Of a stretch of DNA of 64,000 bases, positions 1 to 8,887 are shown piece by piece (positions within the stretch are counted from its first letter, which is position 1; every line of letters begins with the position of its first letter). Made by a program: the position numbers and the translations under genes. Where the stretch lies: contig NZ_MPHJ01000017.1 in assembly GCF_001957125.1 (NCBI RefSeq), positions 47,651 through 111,650 on the forward strand, given 5' to 3'. The notes under the pieces were generated by a model, which had not been told where the DNA came from, searched no databases, and saw only the letters and a program-made list of their open reading frames with translations. Source of the stretch: Shewanella sp. UCD-KL12 (GTDB lineage Bacteria > Pseudomonadota > Gammaproteobacteria > Enterobacterales > Shewanellaceae).

Positions 1-40
1 ATCCACAAAGTAAGGAAACGCAGGGGCTCATTAGAAGCTA

Positions 41-736
41 ATGATCATTTTTGCTCATCGAGGTGCTAGCGGGTATGCACCAGAAAACACCATGGCAGCC
101 ATGCGTAAAGCTATAGAGCTTGGTAGCCGTGCCATTGAACTCGATATTCACAATGTTGAGGGAGAGCTGTATGTCTTTCATGATCGACGTCTAGATAATG
201 TCAGCAGTGGTACAGGCTTGATTGAAAAGGTAAGTCGCAGTTATCTAGACTCAATTAATGTAGCAGGTGAGCCTATTCCAACTCTGTGGCAGGTCATGGA
301 GTATCTTAGTGAGTATCAATGCACAGTTAATATTGAATTAAAGGGCTTGAATAGCTTAGTCCCCTTCATCACGATCTACACTAAGCTAATTGAAGAACTA
401 CAATTCCCCCCTGAAGACCTGCTCATTTCATCATTTAATCACCAGCAGTTACTCCAATTTCGCCAGCGATTTCCTCACGCCTATTTAGCACCACTTTTTG
501 AAGGGATAACGCTCAATTATATCGACACGATTAAGGCATTAAACGCTTACTCAATCCATCTCAGCCTAAGCTTTATTAATGAAGAGATGATAAGCCTTGC
601 TCATGCAGAGGGAAGTAAGGTGTTTGTTTACACGGTTGATAATAGCGCTGATATGGTGCAGATAGCACAGATAGGAGTCGATGGCATTTTCACCAACTTT
701 CCAGACAAAGCAATGAAACTTTTAAGCTCAAGTTAA
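41..736 (+). CDS. Glycerophosphodiester phosphodiesterase family protein
   Basis: Predicted cytosolic enzyme that splits glycerophosphodiesters into glycerol-3-phosphate and an alcohol. The N-terminus carries the GDPD signature: His6-Arg7 in HRGASGYAPENT, the metal-binding Glu33 and Asp35 in IELD, and His48 in FHD. At 231 residues it has the length of the UgpQ-type cytosolic class and shows no signal peptide, so a periplasmic GlpQ role is unlikely. It ends before the convergent gene at 820. No glycerol-phosphate transport genes are nearby, so the physiological substrate is inferred from family only. Confidence 0.85.
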   Translation: MIIFAHRGASGYAPENTMAAMRKAIELGSRAIELDIHNVEGELYVFHDRRLDNVSSGTGLIEKVSRSYLDSINVAGEPIPTLWQVMEYLSEYQCTVNIELKGLNSLVPFITIYTKLIEELQFPPEDLLISSFNHQQLLQFRQRFPHAYLAPLFEGITLNYIDTIKALNAYSIHLSLSFINEEMISLAHAEGSKVFVYTVDNSADMVQIAQIGVDGIFTNFPDKAMKLLSSS

Positions 737-819
737 AACACCTCGCTACACGCCTTCATTTTGGAATTGAAATTATTGAGCAAATATTCGATTTCATCCT
801 AAACTATAGCTGAGCCTAG

Positions 820-1164
820 CTAAATTTGTTTATGCCGCTGCGCCCAAGCACCAATAATGGTAAATATACTAACGACCAAAACTAACAACCAGTGAGCTGA
901 AAGCTGCGCCATATTTTTAGCTAGAAACGGACTTAAAGTCACAATAAGCAACCCATAACCAAAAGCGTTTACCAACACAAAAGCCAGTGTTCTGAGTACA
1001 AAGGAACGCCCGATAAGCTTTCGGCTTAGAAAGCGATTGATATCGGTTGCGAAAACGATCAAAAAGCAGGCAACCATTGCAGTAGCAATCTCATTAAGCC
1101 AGGGGTAGAGCAAAGAGCCAAGCTGATGAAAAATTGAAATAATATGTTCCATAACACGGTCCAT
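820..1164 (-). CDS. DUF3392-type small inner membrane protein
   Basis: A 114-residue hydrophobic protein with about three predicted membrane segments (near residues 25-42, 58-80 and 90-108) separated by short basic loops such as NRFLSRKLIGR. It resembles the DUF3392 family of small membrane proteins found in Shewanella and Vibrio, whose function is not known. It is divergent from the dehydrogenase gene with only about 45 bp between them, so the two promoters must overlap. The family call rests on recall of sequence pattern, not a search. Confidence 0.65.
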   Translation of the reverse strand: MDRVMEHIISIFHQLGSLLYPWLNEIATAMVACFLIVFATDINRFLSRKLIGRSFVLRTLAFVLVNAFGYGLLIVTLSPFLAKNMAQLSAHWLLVLVVSIFTIIGAWAQRHKQI

Positions 1165-1211
1165 AATTGTGGTGATGCCAATCGGGATAAGCCGTTAGCA
1201 TAGGGGGAGTG

Positions 1212-2141
1212 ATGCAGAGATACAAGCTACTATTATTAACCAGTGATAATGAGCGATATAGACGTTTACTTGAATCCTGTCACCTCCCCGAAATAGAGAT
1301 CCTTGGGGATGAGACACGCAACGTGTCACAAGCAAATATCTGGTTAGCAGAGCCCTCTCTTGCAGCACCATTGCTGCCACATGCAACACATATCTCTTGG
1401 ATGCAATCCACTCTGGCAGGGGTAGATGCGTTAGTGACACCTAGGCAACGAAAAGATTATCAACTGACCAATGTAAGAGGTATTTTCGGTCCTTTAATGA
1501 GTGAATATCTATTTGGCTATCTACTGGCCCACCAAAGAGAACATCACAAATACAAACAACAGCAAGAGAGACAGCTCTGGTTGCCAGGCAGTTTTAAAAC
1601 GCTACAAAATCAACACCTTCTTTTACTAGGCACAGGGAATATTGCCAAACATATAGCACAAACGGCAAAACACTTTGGCATGCATGTCACAGGGATTAAT
1701 CGAGGAGCTAAACCAACAAGAGGCTTCGATCAGGTTGATACCCTTGCAAATCTACCTAAATATTTATCTTGTGCTGATGCGATTGCCAGTATCCTTCCAA
1801 GCACACCTGAAACCAGAGGCGCACTGAATAGCCAAACTTTGTCATTAATGAAAACCGATGGAATCTTGTTTAACTTAGGTAGAGGCGATGTACTCGATCT
1901 TGATGCCTTATATCTACAACTGAGCACCCAAACATCGCAACATGCCATACTCGATGTGTTCAATCAGGAGCCGCTACCAAAAAACCACCCAATATGGATG
2001 TTAGATAACGTTGTGATCACCCCACATATCGCTGCGCCCAGCTTTCCAGAGCAAGTGGTTGAGATTTTTACCAATAACTATCACAAGCTATTAAAAGGCG
2101 AGCAACTCTCCCATGAAGTAAACTTTGAACGAGGTTATTAG
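1212..2141 (+). CDS. D-2-hydroxyacid dehydrogenase (NAD(P)-dependent, GhrA-like)
   Basis: Member of the D-isomer-specific 2-hydroxyacid dehydrogenases, which reduce 2-oxoacids such as glyoxylate or hydroxypyruvate. The Rossmann dinucleotide-binding motif GTGNIAKHIA lies near residue 140, the substrate-binding Arg is in NLGRGD near 218, and the catalytic His is in TPHIAAP near 272. An ATG at 1212 follows a GGGGG Shine-Dalgarno, so it is preferred over the in-frame GTG three bases upstream. Which oxoacid is used cannot be read from the sequence. It is a single gene ahead of bfd with a long gap. Confidence 0.8.
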   Translation: MQRYKLLLLTSDNERYRRLLESCHLPEIEILGDETRNVSQANIWLAEPSLAAPLLPHATHISWMQSTLAGVDALVTPRQRKDYQLTNVRGIFGPLMSEYLFGYLLAHQREHHKYKQQQERQLWLPGSFKTLQNQHLLLLGTGNIAKHIAQTAKHFGMHVTGINRGAKPTRGFDQVDTLANLPKYLSCADAIASILPSTPETRGALNSQTLSLMKTDGILFNLGRGDVLDLDALYLQLSTQTSQHAILDVFNQEPLPKNHPIWMLDNVVITPHIAAPSFPEQVVEIFTNNYHKLLKGEQLSHEVNFERGY

Positions 2142-2150
2142 TAATACCTC

Positions 2151-2180
2151 AAGCCGAGACCTGGCTTCATTTTCTTTTTA
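2151..2180 (+). terminator. Weak terminator after the hydroxyacid dehydrogenase gene
   Basis: AAGCC/GGCTT form a short stem around a 7-base loop and are followed by a T-rich run (CATTTTCTTTTT). The stem is only 5 bp, so the call is tentative. Confidence 0.35.
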
Positions 2181-2365
2181 TCTCAGTTCAAAATTACTTA
2201 ACTGTACTTTTTCGCTGTAGTAATGAGTCTCCCGTGTCATTTAAATATACTGATCAATGCTGATTAATAGACCAAATAGCCACTTTACTTAATTTTTAGA
2301 AGCTGTTCACAATTTTTAATAACCCCTATCGAATAAACTAATTTGACTTATTCTCTTTCGGTATT

Positions 2366-2384
2366 AGCATTGAGAATCGTTTTC
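2366..2384 (+). promoter_or_regulatory. Probable Fur box upstream of bfd
   Basis: The 19 bases match the classical Fur consensus (GATAATGATAATCATTATC) at 13 positions, centred on TGAGAATCGTTTTC. The site lies about 40 bp before the bfd start, the right place for iron repression of a gene whose product mobilises iron from bacterioferritin under starvation. Confidence 0.6.
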
Positions 2385-2422
2385 ATTTATACTTCTGTCA
2401 TCTATTGAGGGAGGCCTATTAA

Positions 2423-2614
2423 ATGTACGTTTGTCTTTGCCATGCTGTTACCGATACACAAATAAAAGAGGCCGTTAGCCAGGGTGATATCTCTTTGGCC
2501 GATGTGAAAAAGCGTCTTGGTGTGGGTAGTCAATGTGGGAAATGTACTAAAATGGCAAGCCAGATCATTCAAAGGCAGCTTGATGTTGAGCCAAACTATT
2601 ATGAAGTCGCTTAA
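2423..2614 (+). CDS. bfd: Bacterioferritin-associated ferredoxin
   Basis: A 63-residue [2Fe-2S] protein that passes electrons to bacterioferritin so that stored ferric iron can be released. The four cluster ligands are visible as CxC near the N-terminus (VCLCHAVTD) and CxxC in the middle (SQCGKCTK), the BFD fold pattern. Length matches E. coli Bfd (64). A good Shine-Dalgarno (GAGGGAGG) lies just upstream, and a likely Fur box lies 40 bp before the start. No bacterioferritin gene is in this window, so its partner must be encoded elsewhere. Confidence 0.93.
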   Translation: MYVCLCHAVTDTQIKEAVSQGDISLADVKKRLGVGSQCGKCTKMASQIIQRQLDVEPNYYEVA

Positions 2615-2642
2615 AGCATAATAAACATCAAAAACTCCCAAT

Positions 2643-2669
2643 AAAAAAGCTGCCTATGGCAGCTTTTTT
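2643..2669. terminator. Bidirectional terminator between bfd and parC
   Basis: A 12-bp stem (AAAAAAGCTGCC/GGCAGCTTTTTT, loop TAT) with T-runs on both strands sits between the convergent bfd and parC genes and can end both transcripts. Confidence 0.85.
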
Positions 2670-2687
2670 ATTGTTCTTAAATTATAC

Positions 2688-4964
2688 CTATGGCTCAAGC
2701 GTATCACTCGTACCTTCACCGAGCTCTACACTATCAACTCGCTGCAGCCCTCGAGGGAGTTTTGCCCCTCTTCTTCCACGCTCGCCGCGATAATGTTCTA
2801 AGTCACTAGGCTTCAGAGTCAGCTTACGCTTACCAGCCCACAAGGTTACTGAAGTATCCTCTGGCACCACGTGTAAGTGAGTCAGTAACTCCTCTCGAGA
2901 CTTAGATCTTTCAGTCGGTATACCGATAATCTTATTACCTTTACCTTTAGACAGCTGAGGTAAAGCTTCCATCGAGAAGAGCAACATCCTGCCCTCATTA
3001 GTAATAGCTAGAATTGACTCAACGTTATCTTTGTTAACTAGCTGAGGTTTTATCACTTTAGCGTTTGCGGGCAAGCTAAGCAGAGCTTTACCGGCTTTAT
3101 TTCTCGATACCATATCTTTATAGGAACCGACAAACCCGTAACCAGCATCTGATGCCAGTAAGTAGTATTTACTATCATCTCCCAGAATCAAATGCTCCAT
3201 CACCTCACCTGGCGATAGGTTAAAGCGTGTTGTAATCGGCTCCCCCTGGCTTCTTGCTGAAGGTAAGGTGTGAGTCTCAGTAGCAAATGCACGCCCAGTA
3301 GAGCCAATAAACACCGAAGGTTGATTGCTCTTACCTGCAGCACTACAAAGGAAAGCATCCCCTGATTTATAGGATAGTGCTGTACCATCAATGTCATGGC
3401 CCTTAGCACAACGAACCCAGCCTTTTTCAGATAACACTACAGTCACAGCTTCAACTGGCGCCAACTCTTGCTCAGTGAGCGCTTTAGATTCGCTACGTTC
3501 GATTAATGGCGAACGTCTATCATCACCGTATGTTTCACCGTCACGTACTAACTCTTTTTTAATCAGTGTCTTCATTCGACGATCTGAGCTCAGTAATAGC
3601 TGTAACTTATCTCGCTCAGCTTCTAGTTCACTCTGCTCGGTCTTAATTTTCATCTCTTCTAGTTTCGCCAAGTGACGTAACTTAAGATCTAAAATGGCAT
3701 CAGCTTGTACATCGGTTAGCTTAAACCGTGACATTAACTCAGCTTTAGGGTTTTCTTCATATCGAATGATCTCAATGACTTCATCAATATTAAGAAAGGC
3801 CACCATCAAGGCATCTAGGATATGCAAACGCGCTAAAACTTTATCAAGCCTGTGAGTTATCCTACGTGTCACAGTGTTAAAGCGGTATTCCAGCCACTCA
3901 GTCAAAATCTGTTTAAGACCTTTAACTTGAGGGCGTCCATTTAAACCAAGAATATTCAGGTTTACACGGAAGTTTTTCTCGAGATCTGTTGTGGCAAAAA
4001 GGTGTGCCATAAGTTGATCGCAATCGACTCGGTTTGATCTTGGTACTACAACGATGCGAACAGGGTTTTCATGATCTGATTCATCGCGCAGATCCACCAC
4101 CATTGGCAACTTCTTTGCCTGCATCTGAGCGGCTACCTGCTCTAAGATTTTTCCGCCACTGGCTTGATGTGGTAAAGCTGTAATAACCACTTCACCATTT
4201 TCAATGGTATAAACAGCGCGTGCCTTAATCGAGCCACGGCCTGTTGAGTAGATCTTAGCGATATCCGCTTTAGGGGTAATAATTTCCGCTTCAGTGGGGT
4301 AGTCAGGTCCCGGAACCAGCTCCATCAGGCGTTCAAGTTCAGTTTTTGGGTTATCTAAAAGCTCAACACATGCAGAAACAAGTTCACGGGTATTATGCGG
4401 TGGCACATCTGTAGCCATACCAACTGCAATACCTGTAATTCCGTTGAGCAAAATATGAGGTAAACGAGACGGAAGGACCAATGGCTCTTTCATCGTGCCG
4501 TCGAAGTTAACGCCCCAATCAACCGTTCCTTGCCCTAACTCACTAAGCAATACTTCTGAAAACTTAGATAACCTAGCCTCGGTATAACGCATCGCAGCAA
4601 ATGATTTAGGATCATCTGGTGCCCCCCAGTTACCTTGACCGTCTACTAAAGGGTAGCGATATGAAAATGGCTGAGCCATCAATACCATAGCTTCATAACA
4701 GGCACTATCACCGTGGGGGTGATACTTACCCAAAACATCACCGACTGTACGGGCAGACTTTTTATGCTTTGATTGGGCCGATAAACCTAGCTCACTCATG
4801 GCATAGATAATACGGCGCTGAACAGGCTTTAATCCATCACCGATATGAGGTAAAGCTCGGTCCATGATGACGTACATGGAGTAGTTTAGATAAGCCTCTT
4901 CGGTGAAGCGACGCATAGGCATCTGCTCTACACCATCTAAACTTAAGTCTATCGCATCACTCAT
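2688..4964 (-). CDS. parC: DNA topoisomerase IV subunit A
   Basis: ATP-dependent type II topoisomerase subunit that breaks and rejoins DNA and decatenates daughter chromosomes together with ParE. The breakage-reunion domain occupies the first ~490 residues, with catalytic Tyr127 in AAMRYTEAR. The quinolone-determining region reads HPHGDSACYEA with Ser87 and Glu91 (E. coli Ser80/Glu84), i.e. wild type. The 758-residue length and MSDAIDLSLDG start fit ParC rather than GyrA (about 870). Its start overlaps the end of the sugar dehydrogenase gene by 4 bp (ATGA), so the two are translationally coupled. Confidence 0.97.
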   Translation of the reverse strand: MSDAIDLSLDGVEQMPMRRFTEEAYLNYSMYVIMDRALPHIGDGLKPVQRRIIYAMSELGLSAQSKHKKSARTVGDVLGKYHPHGDSACYEAMVLMAQPFSYRYPLVDGQGNWGAPDDPKSFAAMRYTEARLSKFSEVLLSELGQGTVDWGVNFDGTMKEPLVLPSRLPHILLNGITGIAVGMATDVPPHNTRELVSACVELLDNPKTELERLMELVPGPDYPTEAEIITPKADIAKIYSTGRGSIKARAVYTIENGEVVITALPHQASGGKILEQVAAQMQAKKLPMVVDLRDESDHENPVRIVVVPRSNRVDCDQLMAHLFATTDLEKNFRVNLNILGLNGRPQVKGLKQILTEWLEYRFNTVTRRITHRLDKVLARLHILDALMVAFLNIDEVIEIIRYEENPKAELMSRFKLTDVQADAILDLKLRHLAKLEEMKIKTEQSELEAERDKLQLLLSSDRRMKTLIKKELVRDGETYGDDRRSPLIERSESKALTEQELAPVEAVTVVLSEKGWVRCAKGHDIDGTALSYKSGDAFLCSAAGKSNQPSVFIGSTGRAFATETHTLPSARSQGEPITTRFNLSPGEVMEHLILGDDSKYYLLASDAGYGFVGSYKDMVSRNKAGKALLSLPANAKVIKPQLVNKDNVESILAITNEGRMLLFSMEALPQLSKGKGNKIIGIPTERSKSREELLTHLHVVPEDTSVTLWAGKRKLTLKPSDLEHYRGERGRRGAKLPRGLQRVDSVELGEGTSDTLEP

Positions 4965-6124
4965 TTTTCATTATCCTGTGCTTGAGCAGCTTGCTGTTTT
5001 TCTTCGGCGATATCTTTATGATAAAGGCGGTAAATATTACCTTTAAGATCATCAGATATATACATGGCACCATCTGGGGCCGTTAATAATGCATAGGGTC
5101 TAGCAACTGGAAACTCACCATCTAAAAAGCTAACGACAGTGCTTCTCTTTACCACTTTTTTCTGTTCAATCTCTAGCATTACCACCTGATAACCGATCTT
5201 ACTGGAGCGATTCCAGGAGCCATTCTCGGCAACAAACATTTGGTTGTGATATTTAGCTGGAAACTGAGTACCGCGATAAAAATGAAGCCCCATAGGCGCG
5301 ACGTGCGCAGGGAGTTCAAAGACAGGTAGCGATACCTTTAAGTTTTTGGGTTTGTCGTATGCAGGTTCAACCACTGATGATGCATGTATGTAGGGGAAAC
5401 CAAAATGCTCACCACTGTGCTCAACTCGATTTATCTCATCGGGCGGCAATCTATCGCCCATCCAGTCACGCCCCTGATCTGCAAACCATAAAGCACCGTC
5501 TTTAGGAGACCAGTCAAACCCAGTAACACTGCGAACACCGGTAGCGACTTGCTCACTGCTTCCTGATTTGATATCAATGGCGATTATGCTGCCGAATGGT
5601 GCTTCTGCCTCACAAACATTACACGGCGCACCGATAGCGACATATAAACGTCCATCAGGGCCAAAATGCATCGCGCGTCGACTTTTACTCGTTTCTTCTG
5701 GTAGGCGGTCGTAAACCTCTTTACCTCGTCCAGGTCGACGCAGTCGGTTTTCAACATCAACAAAACGAATAATCCGCTCATCGACAGCAGCATAGAGGTC
5801 GCCATTATGAAAAGCGATTGCCTCTGGGTTTTCGAGCCCTTTGGCTATCATATAGCGCTTATCAACGCGGCCGTCAGCATTACTATCGACTAATGCCTGA
5901 ATAGTGCCTTTCTTACGAGAACCAACAAAAAGGGTTCCCATATCTCCTAATGCCATCTGCTTAGCATCGCCAAGTTCAGAGGCATAGAGCGTTAAACCAA
6001 AGCCTTTGGTTACAGTGATCATCATAGGCTGTGTAGATGCAAGTAACTGCTGACTAAATAACACAGAAGCGCAAGCAAAAAATACACACCAGATTCGTTG
6101 ATTTTTTTTCTGATTCAACAACAT
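4961..6124 (-). CDS. PQQ-dependent aldose sugar dehydrogenase family protein, exported
   Basis: A 387-residue protein with an N-terminal signal sequence (hydrophobic CVFFACASVLFS, cleavage after LLAS), placing it in the periplasm. It has the six-bladed propeller repeats of the soluble glucose/sorbosone dehydrogenase family (PF07995), seen in PDGRLYVAIG, WFADQGRDWMGD and FVAENGSWNR, where the family binds PQQ and calcium. E. coli YliI (371 aa) is the nearest known relative. Substrate is unknown, and whether PQQ is made by this cell cannot be judged here. It is wedged between parE and parC and overlaps parC by 4 bp. Confidence 0.8.
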   Translation of the reverse strand: MLLNQKKNQRIWCVFFACASVLFSQQLLASTQPMMITVTKGFGLTLYASELGDAKQMALGDMGTLFVGSRKKGTIQALVDSNADGRVDKRYMIAKGLENPEAIAFHNGDLYAAVDERIIRFVDVENRLRRPGRGKEVYDRLPEETSKSRRAMHFGPDGRLYVAIGAPCNVCEAEAPFGSIIAIDIKSGSSEQVATGVRSVTGFDWSPKDGALWFADQGRDWMGDRLPPDEINRVEHSGEHFGFPYIHASSVVEPAYDKPKNLKVSLPVFELPAHVAPMGLHFYRGTQFPAKYHNQMFVAENGSWNRSSKIGYQVVMLEIEQKKVVKRSTVVSFLDGEFPVARPYALLTAPDGAMYISDDLKGNIYRLYHKDIAEEKQQAAQAQDNEK

Positions 6125-6165
6125 TATTATTTTATAGCCTAATTATTCTAATTATTGGCAGTTCA

Positions 6166-8052
6166 CTAAAAATCAGCAAGATCGCCCTTTGTCTCTAACC
6201 AAGTCTTCCTGTCACCTGAGCGTTTCTTAGCAAGTAACATATCCATAATGGCTAGGGTATCTTCGGCATCATCAATGGTTAACTGTACTAGCCTACGAGT
6301 GTTCGGATCCATGGTTGTTTCACGAAGCTGTAAAGGGTTCATCTCACCTAGCCCTTTAAATCGAGTCACCTGAACTTTGCCTTTCTTCTTCTCTGCCGCA
6401 ATACGATCGAGAATGCCCTCTTTCTCTGCTTCATCTAGTGCATAAAAGATCTCTTTACCGACATCGACTCGAAATAGAGGCGGCATCGCCACATAAATAT
6501 GCCCCTTTTCTACAAGTACCTTGTAGTGCTTCATAAATAGTGCACATAACAAGGTCGCAATATGCAGACCATCTGAATCAGCATCGGCCAAAATACAGAT
6601 CTTTCCATATCTTAACTCTGAAATATTATCACAATCAGGGTCACAACCAATGGCGACGGAAATATCATGGACTTCCTGAGAAGCTAGCACTTGAGTCGCA
6701 TCAACCTCCCAAGTATTCAGAATCTTACCACGTAGTGGCATAATCGCTTGAAAATCACGATCGCGCGCTTGTTTAGCACTTCCTCCAGCAGAGTCACCCT
6801 CCACAAGGAAAAGCTCACCACGCATAGGGTCTTGCCCACTACAGTCTGTTAACTTGCCAGGCAAAGCGGGGCCTGAAGTCACTTTTTTACGTGCAACTTT
6901 TTTAGCTGACTTTAATCTCTTCTGTGCATTGTTAATACACATTTCAGCGAGTGCTTCTGCCTGCTCCGTATGCGTGTTAAGCCACAAACTGAATGCATCT
7001 CGTACAATGCCGGAAACAAAAGCTGCGCTTTGGCGACTTGAAAGTTTCTCTTTTGTTTGGCCTGCAAACTGGGGATCCTGCATCTTTATCGATAAAATGA
7101 AGCTGCTACGATCCCATATATCTTCTGGGGTTAACTTGATTCCCCGAGGGATCAAGTTCCGAAACTCACAAAACTCTCGCATTGACTCAAGCAAGCCCTG
7201 CCTAAAGCCATTGACATGTGTTCCACCTAATGGCGTCGGGATAAGGTTAACGTAGCTTTCATTCAGATACTCGCCACCTTCTGGCAGCCAAGTAATAGCC
7301 CAATCAACCGCTTCACTATTTCCCTTCAGGCTACCAACGAATGGCTCTTCGGGTAACATGATGGCATCTTTAACGGCTGACTTTAGGTAGTCTGTTAAAC
7401 CACTTTCATAAAACCACTCTTGCACTTCGCCAGTTTGCTTATTATTGAACTTAATTTTAAGCCCAGGGCAAAGTACGGCTTTCGCTCTTAATAGATAAAC
7501 TAGCTTAGATACTGAGAAGTTGGCAGAATCAAAATAACTCGGCGTTGGCCAAAAGTGCACTCGGGTTCCAGTATTTCTGCGACCACAAGTTCCTGTTTCT
7601 CTTAGATCTTCAACCTTATCACCATTCTCGAATGCAATATCATACACAATGCCATTTCGGCGAACCGTAATTTCAACACGACTCGAAAGTGCGTTAACAA
7701 CTGAGATACCAACACCGTGAAGACCACCAGAAAACTGATAGTTGTCATTGGAGAACTTACCACCAGCATGCAGCTTAGTTAAAATAAGCTCCACCCCAGA
7801 GATCCCCTCTTCAGGGTGAATATCGACAGGCATACCACGGCCATCATCGATAACCTCTAAAGAGTTATCCTTATGTAGGATAATATCTATCTTACTAGCA
7901 TGTCCTGCCAGGGCTTCATCGACACTATTATCGATGACTTCCTGCCCTAAGTGGTTCGGGCGAGTGGTATCGGTATACATACCTGGACGGCGTTTTACAG
8001 GGTCGAGTCCGTTAAGGACTTCAATGGCATCAGAGGTGTATTGGTTTGTCAT
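6166..8052 (-). CDS. parE: DNA topoisomerase IV subunit B
   Basis: ATPase subunit of topoisomerase IV. GHKL ATP-binding motifs appear as IDNSVDEAL, DDGRGMP and GGLHGVGISVVNAL in the N-terminal half. The TOPRIM domain shows LVEGDSAGGSAKQARDR and the metal-binding DADSDG. I chose the ATG at 8052 (628 residues, MTNQYTSDAI) rather than the in-frame GTG three codons upstream. The short length and the lack of the GyrB-specific insert separate it from GyrB. It is the end of the nudF-yqiB-cpdA-yqiA-parE operon known from E. coli. Confidence 0.97.
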   Translation of the reverse strand: MTNQYTSDAIEVLNGLDPVKRRPGMYTDTTRPNHLGQEVIDNSVDEALAGHASKIDIILHKDNSLEVIDDGRGMPVDIHPEEGISGVELILTKLHAGGKFSNDNYQFSGGLHGVGISVVNALSSRVEITVRRNGIVYDIAFENGDKVEDLRETGTCGRRNTGTRVHFWPTPSYFDSANFSVSKLVYLLRAKAVLCPGLKIKFNNKQTGEVQEWFYESGLTDYLKSAVKDAIMLPEEPFVGSLKGNSEAVDWAITWLPEGGEYLNESYVNLIPTPLGGTHVNGFRQGLLESMREFCEFRNLIPRGIKLTPEDIWDRSSFILSIKMQDPQFAGQTKEKLSSRQSAAFVSGIVRDAFSLWLNTHTEQAEALAEMCINNAQKRLKSAKKVARKKVTSGPALPGKLTDCSGQDPMRGELFLVEGDSAGGSAKQARDRDFQAIMPLRGKILNTWEVDATQVLASQEVHDISVAIGCDPDCDNISELRYGKICILADADSDGLHIATLLCALFMKHYKVLVEKGHIYVAMPPLFRVDVGKEIFYALDEAEKEGILDRIAAEKKKGKVQVTRFKGLGEMNPLQLRETTMDPNTRRLVQLTIDDAEDTLAIMDMLLAKKRSGDRKTWLETKGDLADF

Positions 8053-8107
8053 GGCACACACAATTTATAGTTATTAAGGCCATGTTGCGGGCCTATATGG
8101 TTACTTG

Positions 8108-8680
8108 TCAAGAAAACAGAAACTGGCAAATTGACTGCATCTGTTTTTCGTAGCCTAGAAAGCTATGATCGCCACCGGATTGAACCAGCAACTTACAGCA
8201 ATGGTACTTTTGTACGGCCTGCCGGTAATCTAGGACTTCATCACCCGACTGTAATAATACAAAAAAGCGGTCTGGATTGATGATAACTTCAGTATTAAAT
8301 CTTGCTACCTGCTCTTTATGTTCAGGTATTACTTGATAATGTTCATCAGTATAAGGGTTGTGCTGCGGGCCAATGAACTCGTCAAATAACTCAAATGGCG
8401 TCACAGCGGGATTGATCAACACGGCTCGTCCGCCGTATTTTTCCGCAAGAAAACTTGCAAAATAACCACCTAAAGAAGAGCCTATATAGGTGACATCCTC
8501 CCCCTGACTGACCGCATCAGCAACTAAATTAGAGAGTAACGCCATAGCCTCAGCAGGTTGTGATGGTAATTGAGGCTGATGAACTTTGAGATTGGGATAA
8601 TTAGCAGCTAAATACTCTGCAGTTACCACCCCTTTATCTGACAACGGGGAACTATTAAAGCCATGGATATAAAGCAGCAT
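8108..8680 (-). CDS. yqiA: YqiA-family esterase (alpha/beta hydrolase)
   Basis: Small alpha/beta hydrolase of 190 residues. The oxyanion region is YIHGFNSS near the N-terminus, the nucleophile elbow is GSSLGGYF (Ser near 69), and Asp/His candidates lie in QSGDEVLDY and GGDHSF near the C-terminus. Length and order match E. coli YqiA, which has esterase activity on short acyl esters. A clear AGGAA Shine-Dalgarno precedes the ATG. It sits 55 bp upstream of parE. Confidence 0.9.
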   Translation of the reverse strand: MLLYIHGFNSSPLSDKGVVTAEYLAANYPNLKVHQPQLPSQPAEAMALLSNLVADAVSQGEDVTYIGSSLGGYFASFLAEKYGGRAVLINPAVTPFELFDEFIGPQHNPYTDEHYQVIPEHKEQVARFNTEVIINPDRFFVLLQSGDEVLDYRQAVQKYHCCKLLVQSGGDHSFLGYEKQMQSICQFLFS

Positions 8681-8887
8681 AATTCCTCATATATGGGTTA
8701 CTCCTAGTATCACATAACAGTCATGTTCACTATAGAAGGAGCGTTAGGAGTAACTTTTAATAAATGATCAATAGAATGCTAACACTTGCTTACGTTTCTA
8801 CCAAGCAGAAAGCAACCAAAGGGGGAGTAATGCACGAATTTTTACTTAACAACAGGGATTAAATTGAACCTTCAAGCTTCTAGAAGA

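Noticed and set aside
2688..4964. gyrA instead of parC
   Set aside because: 758 residues, the MSDAIDLSLDG start and the parE neighbourhood identify ParC.
6854..7255. 133-codon frame antisense to parE
   Set aside because: Lies entirely within conserved parE coding sequence; no independent support.
8830..8862. Ten-codon frame on the plus strand (MHEFLLNNRD) behind an AGGGGGAG site
   Set aside because: The ribosome site is only 2-3 bases from the ATG, and nothing on the plus strand follows that a leader peptide could control.
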